Source: Arthrobacter sp. V1I9
GTDB lineage: Bacteria > Actinomycetota > Actinomycetes > Actinomycetales > Micrococcaceae
Assembly (NCBI RefSeq): GCF_030817075.1
Contig: NZ_JAUSYU010000001.1
Span: 3,968,001 to 4,032,000, forward strand
DNA length: 64,000 nucleotides
Reading direction: 5' to 3'
Shown here: positions 52,917-61,346 of the stretch, piece by piece
How positions within the stretch are numbered: position 1 is the stretch's first letter
Layout of the letters: each line of letters begins with the position of its first letter
Made by a program: the position numbers and the translations under genes
Notes under the pieces: generated by a model
Seen by the model: only the letters and a program-made list of their open reading frames with translations
Databases searched by the model: none
What the model was told of the DNA's origin: nothing

Positions 52917-52935
52917 CGAGGGTAGGCTAGCCTTA
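52917..52935 (+). promoter_or_regulatory. IdeR/DtxR iron box of the second siderophore operon
   Basis: CGAGGGTAGGCTAGCCTTA matches the consensus TTAGGTTAGGCTAACCTAA at 14 of 19 positions and contains the perfect palindrome AGGCTAGCCT. It also holds possible -10 hexamers (TAGGCT, TAGCCT). It lies 32 bases before the binding-protein start. Confidence 0.72.
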
Positions 52936-52967
52936 CTTGAGTTCGCTTCATTCACTTAAGGAGTTCC

Positions 52968-54071
52968 GTGACTTCCCCCCTCTTCTCTGGGCCCGGCGCC
53001 ACCCGCCGAACGCTGTTCAAATCAGCAGGCAAGGCCACGGCCGTTCTGGCCGCCGCTGCGCTCACCCTTTCGGCCTGTGCCACGGGCCCCGCGTCCTCCA
53101 ACACCGACGCCAGTGCTCCCAGTTCCAGCAGCCCGCAGTTCCCGGTGACCATCGAGCACGTGTTCGGCAAAACCACCATCGAGAAACAGCCCACGCGGGT
53201 AGCCACCGTCTCCTGGGTCAATGACGACGTCGCCATTGCCCTTGGTGTTGTACCGGTGGGCGTTCCCAAGGTTGAGTGGGGCGGCAACGACCAAGGCTCC
53301 ACCCCCTGGAAGGACGCGGCCCTAGAAAAGCTCGGTGCCGGCGCCGGCTCCGACAAGGCCCCGGTTCAGTACTCCGAGACAGACGGCATCAACTTCACCG
53401 AAATCGCCAAGCTCACCCCGGACGTTATCCTCGCGGCATACTCGGGCCTCACCGAAGAGGACTACAAGAAGCTCAGCGAGATTGCTCCCGTGGTTGCCCA
53501 CCCGGAACTGGCCTACGGCACCCCGTGGCAGGAGTCCACATCCATTATCGGCAAGGCTCTCGGCAAGGACGCGGAAGCCACCAAACTGATCTCGGACACC
53601 GAGGCCACCATCAAGGACAAGGTGTCCAAGTACCCGCAGATCGAGGGCAAGAGCTTCATCTACGGCAACCTCGAGCCCGCCAAAGGTGACGGCGTCAACG
53701 TCTACACCGCCAACGACAACCGTCCCCGCTTCCTTTCCGGTATTGGCATGAAGCTGGCTCCGGTGGTTGAAGACAGGTCCAAGGGCTCCGAGGAGTTCTT
53801 CATCGCGTGGTCCGCGGAAAAGGCCAACGAGCTTGAGTCCGACGTCTTCGTGACCTGGGTTCCGGACGCTTCCACCGCTGCCGCCATCAAGGCCGACCCG
53901 CTGCTCAGCCAGATCCCGGCCATCAAGAACGGCGCACTGGTTGCCGATTCGGACAACACCCTGACGCTGTCCATCTCCGCCGCCTCCCCGCTGAGCCTGC
54001 CGTGGTCCCTTGACACGTTCCTGCCGCAGCTTGCGAGCGCAGCGGATAAAGTCACCGGCGCAGAGAAGTAA
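52968..54071 (+). CDS. Siderophore ABC transporter, substrate-binding lipoprotein (FepB-like)
   Basis: Extracytoplasmic ferric-siderophore receptor of 367 residues. A twin-arginine-like start (TRRTLFKSAG) and lipobox LSAC indicate a lipoprotein, perhaps exported by Tat. The binding fold carries LTPDVILAAYSGLTEEDYKKLSEIAPVV, typical of FepB/FhuD-like proteins. The GTG start has AAGGAG four bases away. First of a five-gene operon behind an iron box. It is not closely similar to the receptor at 2.3 kb, so a different siderophore is likely. Confidence 0.88.
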   Translation: MTSPLFSGPGATRRTLFKSAGKATAVLAAAALTLSACATGPASSNTDASAPSSSSPQFPVTIEHVFGKTTIEKQPTRVATVSWVNDDVAIALGVVPVGVPKVEWGGNDQGSTPWKDAALEKLGAGAGSDKAPVQYSETDGINFTEIAKLTPDVILAAYSGLTEEDYKKLSEIAPVVAHPELAYGTPWQESTSIIGKALGKDAEATKLISDTEATIKDKVSKYPQIEGKSFIYGNLEPAKGDGVNVYTANDNRPRFLSGIGMKLAPVVEDRSKGSEEFFIAWSAEKANELESDVFVTWVPDASTAAAIKADPLLSQIPAIKNGALVADSDNTLTLSISAASPLSLPWSLDTFLPQLASAADKVTGAEK

Positions 54072-54081
54072 GCACCTTTCC

Positions 54082-55173
54082 ATGACGCACAGTACGACGA
54101 CGGCGGCCTCCGGGCAGGGGGTTGCCGGCACCACGGTGCCGGCAAAGGAACCTGTTGGTCCTTCCCGCGGCCGCGCTTTCGGGGGGAAGCGCGCCGCCTG
54201 GCTGCTGGCCGCCGTCGTTGTACTAGCGCTGTTGGCCGGGGCATCCCTTGCCATCGGGGCCCGGGGCCTTCCTCTGGGCACCGTGTGGGACGCACTCACG
54301 CAGTTTGATCCGGCGAACGGTGACCATGCTGTGGTCCACGCCCGCATCCCGCGCACCGTCCTTGGCCTCCTGGCCGGCGGTGCGCTGGGCCTTGCGGGCG
54401 CAGCCATGCAGGGAGTGGCCCGCAATCCGCTGGCCGATCCCGGGATCATGGGCGTCAACGCCGGTGCTGCGCTGGCCGTGGTCACCGGCATCTATGTCTT
54501 CGGCATCGCCACGTTCTCCGGCTACGTCTGGTTCGCCTTCATCGGAGCAGCAGCCGCCGCCGTCGTGGTGTACCTCATCGCGTCCCTGGGCAGGGACGGC
54601 GCCACCCCGGTCAAGCTCGCCTTGGCGGGTGCCGCGCTCAACGCGGGCCTGTACTCCCTGATGAACGTCATCCTGGTTTCCAGCCAGGACACCCTGGACC
54701 GCTTCCGCTTCTGGCAGGTGGGCGGGATCGCCGGGCGCGACTGGTCCGTGATTCTGTCCGGACTCCCGTTCCTGGCCGCCGGCGCACTCATCGTGCTCCT
54801 GACCGGGCGCATCCTCAACAGCCTGGCTCTTGGTGACGACATCGCCCGCGGTCTCGGCCAGCGCGTTGGCCTGGTCCGCGGCATCACCGCCCTCGGAATC
54901 GTGCTGCTGTGCGGTTCCGCCACCGCTCTTGCCGGCCCCATCGCTTTTGTGGGCCTGGTCATCCCTCACGCGGTCCGTTTCCTTACCGGCCCCGACTACC
55001 GCTGGATACTGCCCTTCTCACTGGTCCTGGCGCCGGTGCTGCTCCTCGGCGCGGACATCATCGGCCGCGTGGTGCTCCTGCCCGGCGAAGTCCCGGCCGG
55101 CATCATGACCGCCCTGGTCGGGGCACCTGTCTTCGTCTGGCTGATCCGCCGGGGCAAGGGGGCCGGGCTGTGA
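54082..55173 (+). CDS. Siderophore ABC transporter permease (FepD-like)
   Basis: FecCD-family membrane subunit, 363 residues. About 40 hydrophilic N-terminal residues precede the usual spans. ARIPRTVLGLLAGGALGLAGAAMQGVARNPLADPGIMGVNAGAA is the strongly conserved family block, and GPIAFVGLVIPHAVR is the ATPase-contact loop. Its stop overlaps the next permease by GTGA. Confidence 0.92.
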   Translation: MTHSTTTAASGQGVAGTTVPAKEPVGPSRGRAFGGKRAAWLLAAVVVLALLAGASLAIGARGLPLGTVWDALTQFDPANGDHAVVHARIPRTVLGLLAGGALGLAGAAMQGVARNPLADPGIMGVNAGAALAVVTGIYVFGIATFSGYVWFAFIGAAAAAVVVYLIASLGRDGATPVKLALAGAALNAGLYSLMNVILVSSQDTLDRFRFWQVGGIAGRDWSVILSGLPFLAAGALIVLLTGRILNSLALGDDIARGLGQRVGLVRGITALGIVLLCGSATALAGPIAFVGLVIPHAVRFLTGPDYRWILPFSLVLAPVLLLGADIIGRVVLLPGEVPAGIMTALVGAPVFVWLIRRGKGAGL

Positions 55174-56282
55174 CGCTCGCATCGAAAAACACCGTTGCGC
55201 TATCAGATTTGGCTGCTAAAACAGGGTCTAAAGGACCAAAAGTGATAGGGCAACGCCGCGGCCTGCACCTGAACCGGACCGCTTTCCTTGCCGCCGCCGT
55301 CGTGGTCCTGTTCGCCGTGTCTGTCCTGCTGGGCAGCTACACCGTGACCATCCCGGACTTCTTCAAGATCCTCTTCGCGCACCTGACCGGCGGCGAAAAG
55401 ATACCCGGCGCCAGCTTCATCGTGATGGAGAGCAAGCTGCCGCGGGCGGTCATCGGCACCATGATCGGCCTCGCGTTTGGACTGGCGGGTGCCCTGTTCC
55501 AGACCATGCTGCGCAACCCGCTGGCCAGCCCGGACGTCATCGGAATCAGTTACGGCGCCAGCGCTGCCGCCGTGGTGGCCATTGTGATCTTCGGTGCCTC
55601 GGGCGCGGTGGTCTCCGGAGCTGCCCTCGCCGGCGCGCTCGGTGTGGCAGCCATCATCTACGCCATCTCCAGCGGTGCCATTCGCGGAACCGGCCGCGGC
55701 GATGCGGCCGGTAACCGGCTCATCCTGGCCGGGGTTGGAATCGCCGCGGCACTGCATGCGGTGGTCAACTTCCTGATGACCCGGGCGGACATCCGCACCG
55801 CGGCCGACGCCCTCGTCTGGCTCAACGGGTCCCTGAACTCCGCCAGCTGGGACCGCGCAGGGGTCCTCGCAGTCGCCCTCGCAGTCCTGCTCCCCGCCGC
55901 GGTTGCCATCGCCGGGCCCCTGCGCATCCTGGAACTCGGCCCCGACGCCGCCGCCGGGCTGGGCATCCGGGTGGGTGCCACGCGCCTGGCGCTGGTGATC
56001 ATCGCCGTGTCCCTGGCAGCAGTCGCGACGGCGGCAGCCGGCCCGGTCTCGTTCGTCGCCTTCCTGGCCGGTCCGATCGCCCGCCGCTTTACCGGCAAAG
56101 CCAGCCTCCCGGCGTCGGCCCTGGTTGGTGCCGTTATTGTCCTGGCCGCGGACTACGCCGCCGTCAACCTTGCACCCCTGCTGCTGGACGGCACGGTGTT
56201 GCCGGTGGGCGTCATCACCGGCGCCCTCGGTGCCCCGTTCCTGCTGTGGCTCCTGGTCACGGCCAACCGAAAGGATGCCTGA
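55170..56282 (+). CDS. Siderophore ABC transporter permease (FepG-like)
   Basis: Second FecCD-family subunit, 370 residues, starting from a GTG overlapped with the previous stop. The first 35 residues are hydrophilic. The core contains SKLPRAVIGTMIGLAFGLAGALFQTMLRNPLASPDVIGISYGAS and the contact loop GPVSFVAFLAGPIARRFTG. With its neighbour it makes the heterodimeric channel. Confidence 0.9.
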   Translation: MTLASKNTVALSDLAAKTGSKGPKVIGQRRGLHLNRTAFLAAAVVVLFAVSVLLGSYTVTIPDFFKILFAHLTGGEKIPGASFIVMESKLPRAVIGTMIGLAFGLAGALFQTMLRNPLASPDVIGISYGASAAAVVAIVIFGASGAVVSGAALAGALGVAAIIYAISSGAIRGTGRGDAAGNRLILAGVGIAAALHAVVNFLMTRADIRTAADALVWLNGSLNSASWDRAGVLAVALAVLLPAAVAIAGPLRILELGPDAAAGLGIRVGATRLALVIIAVSLAAVATAAAGPVSFVAFLAGPIARRFTGKASLPASALVGAVIVLAADYAAVNLAPLLLDGTVLPVGVITGALGAPFLLWLLVTANRKDA

Positions 56283-56283
56283 C

Positions 56284-57111
56284 GTGGCAGTTCTCAACGC
56301 CAAGGACCTGACGCTGAAATACGATCGGCGCTGCGTGGTGGACGGGCTTACCGCCGAGATCCCCGAAGGCAAGGTGACCATGATCGTAGGCGCCAACGCC
56401 TGCGGGAAGTCAACCCTCCTCCGCGGCCTGTCCCGGCTCCTTAAGCCCGCGGCCGGCGTCGTGACCTTGGACGGCAAGGACATCCATGCCATTCCGGCGC
56501 GGGAACTGGCCCGCACCCTTGGCCTGCTCCCGCAGCACCCCACCGCTCCTGACGGCATCGTTGTCCGCGACCTCGTGGGCCGCGGCCGCTACCCGCACCA
56601 AGGGTTCTTCCGCAGCTGGAGGGAGGGGGACTTGTCCCCACATGATCTCGCCGTGCAGCACGCGCTGGAAGCCACCGAGACGCTGGACCTTGCCGAGCGG
56701 AACGTGGACGAACTCTCGGGCGGGCAGCGGCAGCGTGTCTGGATCGCCATGGCCCTCGCACAGGAAACTGACGTCCTGCTGCTGGACGAGCCGACCACGT
56801 ATCTTGACCTGGCGCACCAGGTGGAGGTCCTGGACCTCGTGACGGACCTGAACCGCCAACGCGGCACCACCGTGGCCATCGTCCTGCACGACCTGAACCT
56901 CGCCGCCCGCTACGCGGACAACGTGATTGCCATGAAGGGCGGCGCCGTGGTTGCAGTCGGCGCGCCGCAGGAGGTAGTCACCGAGGGACTGGTCCGCAAC
57001 GTCTTCGGCCTCGAGTCCCGCGTCATCCCGGATCCCGTTTCCGGGACCCCATTGATCATTCCCATCGGCCGACACCACGTCCCCGCCAACGAACTGGAGC
57101 TCGTTTCATGA
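56284..57111 (+). CDS. Siderophore ABC transporter ATP-binding protein (FepC-like)
   Basis: ABC ATPase of 275 residues: Walker A VGANACGKST (with an unusual ACGKS in place of the common GAGKS), signature LSGGQRQRVWIAMALAQ, Walker B VLLLDEPTTYLDLAHQ, and the switch His in VLHDLNLA. The GTG at 56284 has AAAGGA at good spacing; an ATG nine bases earlier, overlapping the permease gene, is the alternative. Overlaps the next gene by ATGA. Confidence 0.92.
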   Translation: MAVLNAKDLTLKYDRRCVVDGLTAEIPEGKVTMIVGANACGKSTLLRGLSRLLKPAAGVVTLDGKDIHAIPARELARTLGLLPQHPTAPDGIVVRDLVGRGRYPHQGFFRSWREGDLSPHDLAVQHALEATETLDLAERNVDELSGGQRQRVWIAMALAQETDVLLLDEPTTYLDLAHQVEVLDLVTDLNRQRGTTVAIVLHDLNLAARYADNVIAMKGGAVVAVGAPQEVVTEGLVRNVFGLESRVIPDPVSGTPLIIPIGRHHVPANELELVS

Positions 57112-58154
57112 AGACACGCGATATTGCCGCAGCCTCCACCGAGCCGATGACCCTCGCGTTTGAGGTCACCGTCTCCTCGGTGCAGGAACTTAGCCCCAAC
57201 TTCCGCAGGATCACCTTCGGCGGGTACTCGCTGCGGGACTTCGGCGTCAACGGGGACACCCTCGACCTTCGGATCAAACTCATGATCCCGTCCCTCGCGG
57301 CAGACGGCACCCCGCTGCCGCTGCCCGTCTTCGAAATGAGCACGTCCGGCTGGTACCGGGAATGGCTGGCCATGGACCCGGCGGTCCGCGGCTCCATGCG
57401 GACCTACACCGTCCGCCAGGCCCGTTTGGACACCGTCTACCCTGAAATCGACGTCGACTTCGTGATGCACTTCGACAGCCAGGGCCACGGCGGTCCCGCC
57501 GCCAACTGGGCCCTCAACGCCAAGCCCGGGGACGCGCTTACCCTGATCGGCCCCAACAACCGCGCCGCGCAATGCGCCACCGCGGAGGCCTACGGCGGCG
57601 TCGAATGGCGGCCCGGACTGGCGCAGCGTGTCCTGCTGGCCGGCGACGAGACGGCTATCCCCGCTATCTCCGCCATCCTTGAAAGCCTGCCCGAGTACAT
57701 GACCGGCCACGCGTTCCTGGAAGTCCCCGAAGCAGGCGACTTCCAGGAACTGTCCTCACCTGCGGACATCGAGATCACCTGGCTGGCGCGGGGCGCCGCA
57801 ATCGGACGGTCCCGGCCGCACGGGGAACTGCTCCAGGATGCCGTACGGAAGGCAGTCCCGGTGCCCGGATGGGTGGGAATCAAAACGGCCGACGGCGGCG
57901 CGGGCCCCGAGCCGGAGGACGTCAACGTGGACGTGGACATCCTCTGGGAGACTCCCCAGCGGATGGAGACGGCCGAAATCCAGGCCACCAAAAACCCCGA
58001 CATGCCCGCCGGAGCCATGCCCTTCTACGCCTGGATCGCCGGCGAGGCCGCCGTCATCAAGGACATGCGGCGGTACCTTGTCCGGGACGTTGGGATTGAC
58101 CGGAAACAGGTTGCTTTTATGGGGTACTGGCGGCAGGGCAAAGCCGAGGGCTAG
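57108..58154 (+). CDS. Siderophore-interacting protein (FAD-binding ferric reductase)
   Basis: Cytoplasmic flavoprotein of the ViuB/YqjH (SIP) family, 348 residues, which releases iron from imported siderophores by reduction. Typical parts are LSPNFRRITFGG and MRTYTVRQARLDTVYPEIDVDFVMH (flavin site). Then come GPAANWALNAKPGD, VLLAGDETAIPAISAILESLP (NAD(P)H site) and the C-terminal FYAWIAGEAAVIKDMRRYLV. Last gene of the iron-boxed operon, so uptake and reduction are controlled together. Confidence 0.94.
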   Translation: MKTRDIAAASTEPMTLAFEVTVSSVQELSPNFRRITFGGYSLRDFGVNGDTLDLRIKLMIPSLAADGTPLPLPVFEMSTSGWYREWLAMDPAVRGSMRTYTVRQARLDTVYPEIDVDFVMHFDSQGHGGPAANWALNAKPGDALTLIGPNNRAAQCATAEAYGGVEWRPGLAQRVLLAGDETAIPAISAILESLPEYMTGHAFLEVPEAGDFQELSSPADIEITWLARGAAIGRSRPHGELLQDAVRKAVPVPGWVGIKTADGGAGPEPEDVNVDVDILWETPQRMETAEIQATKNPDMPAGAMPFYAWIAGEAAVIKDMRRYLVRDVGIDRKQVAFMGYWRQGKAEG

Positions 58155-58203
58155 GTTCCCTGAGCCGGTGTTAGGTGCGTCGTTGCCCGATGCGGCTTCC
58201 TGC

Positions 58204-58312
58204 AACGCTCGCTCACCTTTTGCCGTCCAAACCCGACGCTCGCTCACCTTTGGCGCTCGAAAGCCAAACGCTCGCTCACCTTTGGCGCTCGAAAGCCAAA
58301 CGCCGTCGCACT
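58204..58312 (+). repeat. Three-and-a-half-unit period-31/32 intergenic repeat
   Basis: The core ACGCTCGCTCAC begins at 58206, 58237 and 58269, with a degenerate fourth copy (ACGCCGTCGCAC) at 58301. The spacers after units two and three are identical (CTTTGGCGCTCGAAAGCCAA) and contain a TTTGGC/GCCAAA mini-hairpin. It lies about 50 bases after the siderophore-interacting protein stop codon. The family is shared with the arrays at 2.0 and 7.9 kb. Confidence 0.8.
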
Positions 58313-58366
58313 AACTGTTCATTCCGGCGTCGTGCTTGCTTTTCTTTGGGTGGTTACCGTGGGCTG

Positions 58367-59212
58367 ATGCGTCCTCAACCTTTGCTTCCTGAGTCTGGGC
58401 GGCGGGTGTTTGTTGCTCTGGGGGACTCTTTCACTGAGGGGGTCGGGGACCGTGACGAGCGGTTGCCGAATGGGGTGCGGGGCTGGGCGGACCGGGTGGC
58501 GGAAAAACTTGCCAAGGCGCAGCCCGGATGGCGGTACGCGAACCTTGCGATCAGGAGCAAACGGCTCCGGCACGTCATCGGCGAGCAGCTGGAGCCAGCG
58601 CTGGGCATGCGTCCCACCTTGGTCACGCTCTACGCAGGCGGCAACGACATCCTTGACGTGAAGACGGACATGGCCGTGCTTATGGCCGACTACGAGGGGC
58701 TCGTGGCGCAGCTCGCGGAAACAGGTGCCACGCTGGTGCTTTTCACCGGCTTTGATGTGAAAGTTTCGGCGCTCCTCGAGCCGTTGAAGAGGCGCAACAA
58801 CTTCTACAACGAACAGGTCCGGGCCATTGCGGCCAAGTACGGCGCCGTGCTGGTGGACTACTGGTGCCTGGACGCGTTCCACGACCGCCGGATGTGGGAC
58901 GCGGACCGCCTCCACATGTCCAAGGCCGGCCACAAGTACCTGGCAGGCCAAGTGCTGGACCAGCTGGGAGTGCCGCACAAGATCCGGCTCAAAGACTGGG
59001 AACCGCCGGCGAAGCTCAGCCTGCGGGAGTGGGAACAGCACCAGCGCCGCTGGATCCACGACTGGGTCCTGCCGCTGTTCGGCCGAAAACTGCGCGGCGT
59101 CACGTTGGGCGACCAGCTCACCCCGCGGTGGCCGGAACCGGTCAAGGTGCCGCGAAAAGGCGGCCTGAAAAAGGTTGCCGCAAAGCAGCGGGCGGGAAGT
59201 GCCGGGTCCTAG
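58367..59212 (+). CDS. SGNH/GDSL hydrolase
   Basis: Esterase/lipase-like hydrolase of 281 residues. Block I FVALGDSFTEGVGD holds the nucleophile Ser, YAGGNDIL gives Gly and Asn, and DADRLHMSKAGH gives the Asp-x-x-His pair. A basic C-terminal tail follows. No signal peptide. TACCGT lies six bases before the ATG, suggesting a leaderless transcript; earlier in-frame starts run through the repeat array. A close paralog lies at 60.1 kb. The substrate is unknown. Confidence 0.87.
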   Translation: MRPQPLLPESGRRVFVALGDSFTEGVGDRDERLPNGVRGWADRVAEKLAKAQPGWRYANLAIRSKRLRHVIGEQLEPALGMRPTLVTLYAGGNDILDVKTDMAVLMADYEGLVAQLAETGATLVLFTGFDVKVSALLEPLKRRNNFYNEQVRAIAAKYGAVLVDYWCLDAFHDRRMWDADRLHMSKAGHKYLAGQVLDQLGVPHKIRLKDWEPPAKLSLREWEQHQRRWIHDWVLPLFGRKLRGVTLGDQLTPRWPEPVKVPRKGGLKKVAAKQRAGSAGS

Positions 59213-59496
59213 CTGTCCAGCAGGTTCTCAAAACCCGATGCAACCCTCGCAGCGTGGAACTCCACAACCTCAAAGTCGGCAACACCATTCGAGTAGAACG
59301 GGTCCTGGGCCAAACTGGCGTCAAGGGTCGCGCGGTCGGCCCGGGAGAGCAACATGCCGCCCGTCCGCGGAACCTTGCGCCCCGCGGCGATGAACACGCC
59401 GTCGTCGAACGCCTTCTTCAGCCAGGCGATATGCGCATCGTTGTGGAAGTCCACGATGTCCTGGGGAACCCGGTAGCTCAGGGAGACAACATACAT
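59209..59496 (-). CDS. YciI-family protein
   Basis: A 95-residue YciI-like protein (ferredoxin-like fold): MYVVSLSYRVPQDIVDFHNDAHIAWLKKAFDDGVFIAAGRKVPRTGGMLL carries the family His-Asp-H pattern. Such proteins include dehydrochlorinases and isomerases, but most are uncharacterised. Overlaps the convergent SGNH gene by 4 bases. Divergent from the MarR gene with only 69 bases between. Confidence 0.82.
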   Translation of the reverse strand: MYVVSLSYRVPQDIVDFHNDAHIAWLKKAFDDGVFIAAGRKVPRTGGMLLSRADRATLDASLAQDPFYSNGVADFEVVEFHAARVASGFENLLDS

Positions 59497-59565
59497 GCGC
59501 CCAGCCTACCGGCGGTACCGCTGCTACTTGAAGGATCAACCGCCCCCTTCTCGTAGAATGGGCAT

Positions 59566-60045
59566 ATGACCGAACCCCGCTGGCTCTCCGCCGACGAACG
59601 CCGTGCCTGGCTGGCACTGGTAAGCATCAATACGCTCCTGCCGGCGGCCCTCGACACCAAGCTCCACGCAGCGGGGAAACTGTCCCTTTTCGACTACACC
59701 GTCCTGGCCATGCTGTCTGAGGCGGAGGAGCGGTTCCTGCCGATGAGCGAGCTTGCCGCGCGCAGCAGCGCGTCCTTGTCGCGGCTTTCGCATGTGGTGA
59801 CCAAACTGCAGAAGCGCGGATGGGTGGAACGCCGCCCACACCCCCATGATGCCCGCGTCACCACTGCCCACCTCACCGAGGAAGGCATGGCAACCATTGT
59901 GGGACTGGCACCGGGTCACGTTGAGACCGTTCGGGACCTGTTCCTGGACGCCCTGACTGAGCAGGACGTGTTGGATTTGGCGCGCATCGGCGAAAAGGTT
60001 GTGGGCCGATTGGACTCCGACCATTGGATCCTGCGGGAAAACTAG
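59566..60045 (+). CDS. MarR-family transcriptional regulator
   Basis: Winged-helix regulator of 159 residues: LSLFDYTVLAMLSEAEERFLPMSELAARSSASLSRLSHVVTKLQKRGWVERRPHPHDARVTTAHLTEEG covers recognition helix and wing. TAGAAT lies six bases before the ATG, so it should be leaderless. The divergent YciI gene and the SGNH gene just downstream are possible targets. Confidence 0.9.
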   Translation: MTEPRWLSADERRAWLALVSINTLLPAALDTKLHAAGKLSLFDYTVLAMLSEAEERFLPMSELAARSSASLSRLSHVVTKLQKRGWVERRPHPHDARVTTAHLTEEGMATIVGLAPGHVETVRDLFLDALTEQDVLDLARIGEKVVGRLDSDHWILREN

Positions 60046-60093
60046 GCACCGTCCGGTTGGTTTGCTCCCGGCAACTGATGGCAAACTGGCCGA

Positions 60094-60855
60094 ATGGATT
60101 TCACTACCCGGTTCGTGGCCCTTGGTGACTCTTTCACCGAAGGCGTGGGCGACGACGATCCCACCCGTCCCAACGGTGTCCGCGGCTGGGCGGACCGCGT
60201 GGCCGAACAGCTGGGCGCCGTTGACCCCGGCTTCGGGTACGCGAACCTCGCCATCCGCGGAAGGAAACTCCGCCAGATTCTGGCTGAGCAGGTAGACGCC
60301 GCCGTCGAACTTCAACCCACCTTGGTGAGCATTTACGCGGGCGCCAACGATATCCTCCGCCCGAGGATCGACATTGACGAGCTTCTGGTGGAGTACGACG
60401 GCGCCATCGCCAAACTGCGCGCCACCGGCGCCACTGTAGTCATGTTTACCGGCTTCGACTCCAGGGGATCGAAGGTCTTCAGTACCACCCGCGGGCGCAC
60501 GGCCATTTACAACGAACTGGTCCGCGGGATCGCCGGCGATCATGGCGCTTTGCTGGTGGACTACTGGCGCTTCAGCGAGTACTACGACTGGGGCATGTGG
60601 GCGCAGGACAGGATGCACATGTCCGCCGCGGGGCACGCCAACATGGCCAACCGTGTGCTGGACGTCCTGGAACATGACCACTCCCTTGAGGTTCCGCCGA
60701 TGACGCCTGTACCTGAGCTCAGCCGGATGGAGGCCGTCCGCGCGAACGCCCGTTGGGTGCGGGAGTTCGCGGGCCCGTGGGTTGTCCGCCGTGTTACGGG
60801 GAAGTCCTCTGGCGACGGCCTGAAGCCGAAGTACTCCCAGTTCACCAAGCTCTAA
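60094..60855 (+). CDS. SGNH/GDSL hydrolase (paralog)
   Basis: A 253-residue hydrolase with the same blocks as its paralog: FVALGDSFTEGVGD, YAGANDIL, QDRMHMSAAGH. The two share most of the first 200 residues (for example PNGVRGWADRVAE and LRATGATVVMFTGFD), so they stem from a duplication. The tail is shorter and less basic. CAAACT six bases before the ATG is a weak -10-like match. Confidence 0.87.
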   Translation: MDFTTRFVALGDSFTEGVGDDDPTRPNGVRGWADRVAEQLGAVDPGFGYANLAIRGRKLRQILAEQVDAAVELQPTLVSIYAGANDILRPRIDIDELLVEYDGAIAKLRATGATVVMFTGFDSRGSKVFSTTRGRTAIYNELVRGIAGDHGALLVDYWRFSEYYDWGMWAQDRMHMSAAGHANMANRVLDVLEHDHSLEVPPMTPVPELSRMEAVRANARWVREFAGPWVVRRVTGKSSGDGLKPKYSQFTKL

Positions 60856-60889
60856 TCGCGGGTTGTCTTATACACCCTCCGAGGCCGGA

Positions 60890-60919
60890 TTGGTCTTTAA
60901 TTGCGTCAACTCGTAGACT
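60890..60919 (+). promoter_or_regulatory. Promoter of the ribosomal protein operon
   Basis: TTGGTC and TAGACT are 18 bases apart, placing the transcript start near 60926 and giving a leader of about 184 bases before rpmB. Confidence 0.55.
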
Positions 60920-60925
60920 TGGTAG

Positions 60926-61109
60926 GCGCTAAGTGCGCGGAGCGTGCGCAATTGCTCCGGTTGCCCGGTAATTTCTCCAGGGCGGCCGGTAGTTAGGGGC
61001 TCAAGTTGCGTGACTAACCGTTGCCCTTCTCTTATTTTTGGGCCGCCCTTAGCAGCATGGTCCAGCAGCAGATATGCGGATCATTACTTTCAATTCTTGA
61101 GGAGAAGTC
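60926..61109 (+). other. Structured 5' leader of rpmB-rpmG-rpsN
   Basis: Three hairpins are visible. TGCGC/GCGCA lie at 60934-60950. CCGGTTGCCC with GGGCGGCCGG (60957-60966, 60980-60989) gives ten pairs, two of them G-U. GTTAG/CTAAC lie at 60992-61018. A leader of this kind before ribosomal protein genes can mediate feedback by one of the products, but no known leader class was recognised. Confidence 0.45.
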
Positions 61110-61346
61110 ATGGCAGCACACTGCCAAGTGACCGGAGCCGAGCCGGGCTTTGGGCACAGCATTTCGCACTCGCACCGCCGCAACAAGCGTCGGTTCGATC
61201 CGAACATTCAGAAGAAGCGCTACTGGGTTCCGTCCCTGCGCCGTAATGTCACGCTGCAGGTTTCTGCAAAGGGCATCAAGACCATCGACGTACGCGGCAT
61301 CGACGTTGTCGTCGCCAGCATTCTCGCTCGTGGGGTGAAGCTCTAG
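61110..61346 (+). CDS. rpmB: Ribosomal protein L28, zinc-independent form
   Basis: 50S subunit protein L28, 78 residues: [32 protein letters not shown] is the family start. It has only one Cys, so it is a C-minus form that does not bind zinc. GAGGAG precedes the ATG. Heads rpmB-rpmG-rpsN, a cluster that in other actinobacteria is often the zinc-starvation set, though no clear Zur site was found here. Confidence 0.95.
   Translation: MAAHCQVTGAEPGFGHSISHSHRRNKRRFDPNIQKKRYWVPSLRRNVTLQVSAKGIKTIDVRGIDVVVASILARGVKL

Noticed and set aside
60856..61000. A tRNA gene between the SGNH gene and rpmB
   Set aside because: The stems there do not make a cloverleaf, and no TTCGA-type T-loop is present.
61040..61109. 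Zur box upstream of the Cys-free ribosomal protein genes
   Set aside because: The only candidate, around GGATCATTACTTTCA, departs too far from the known palindrome TGATAATGATTATCA-type sites.
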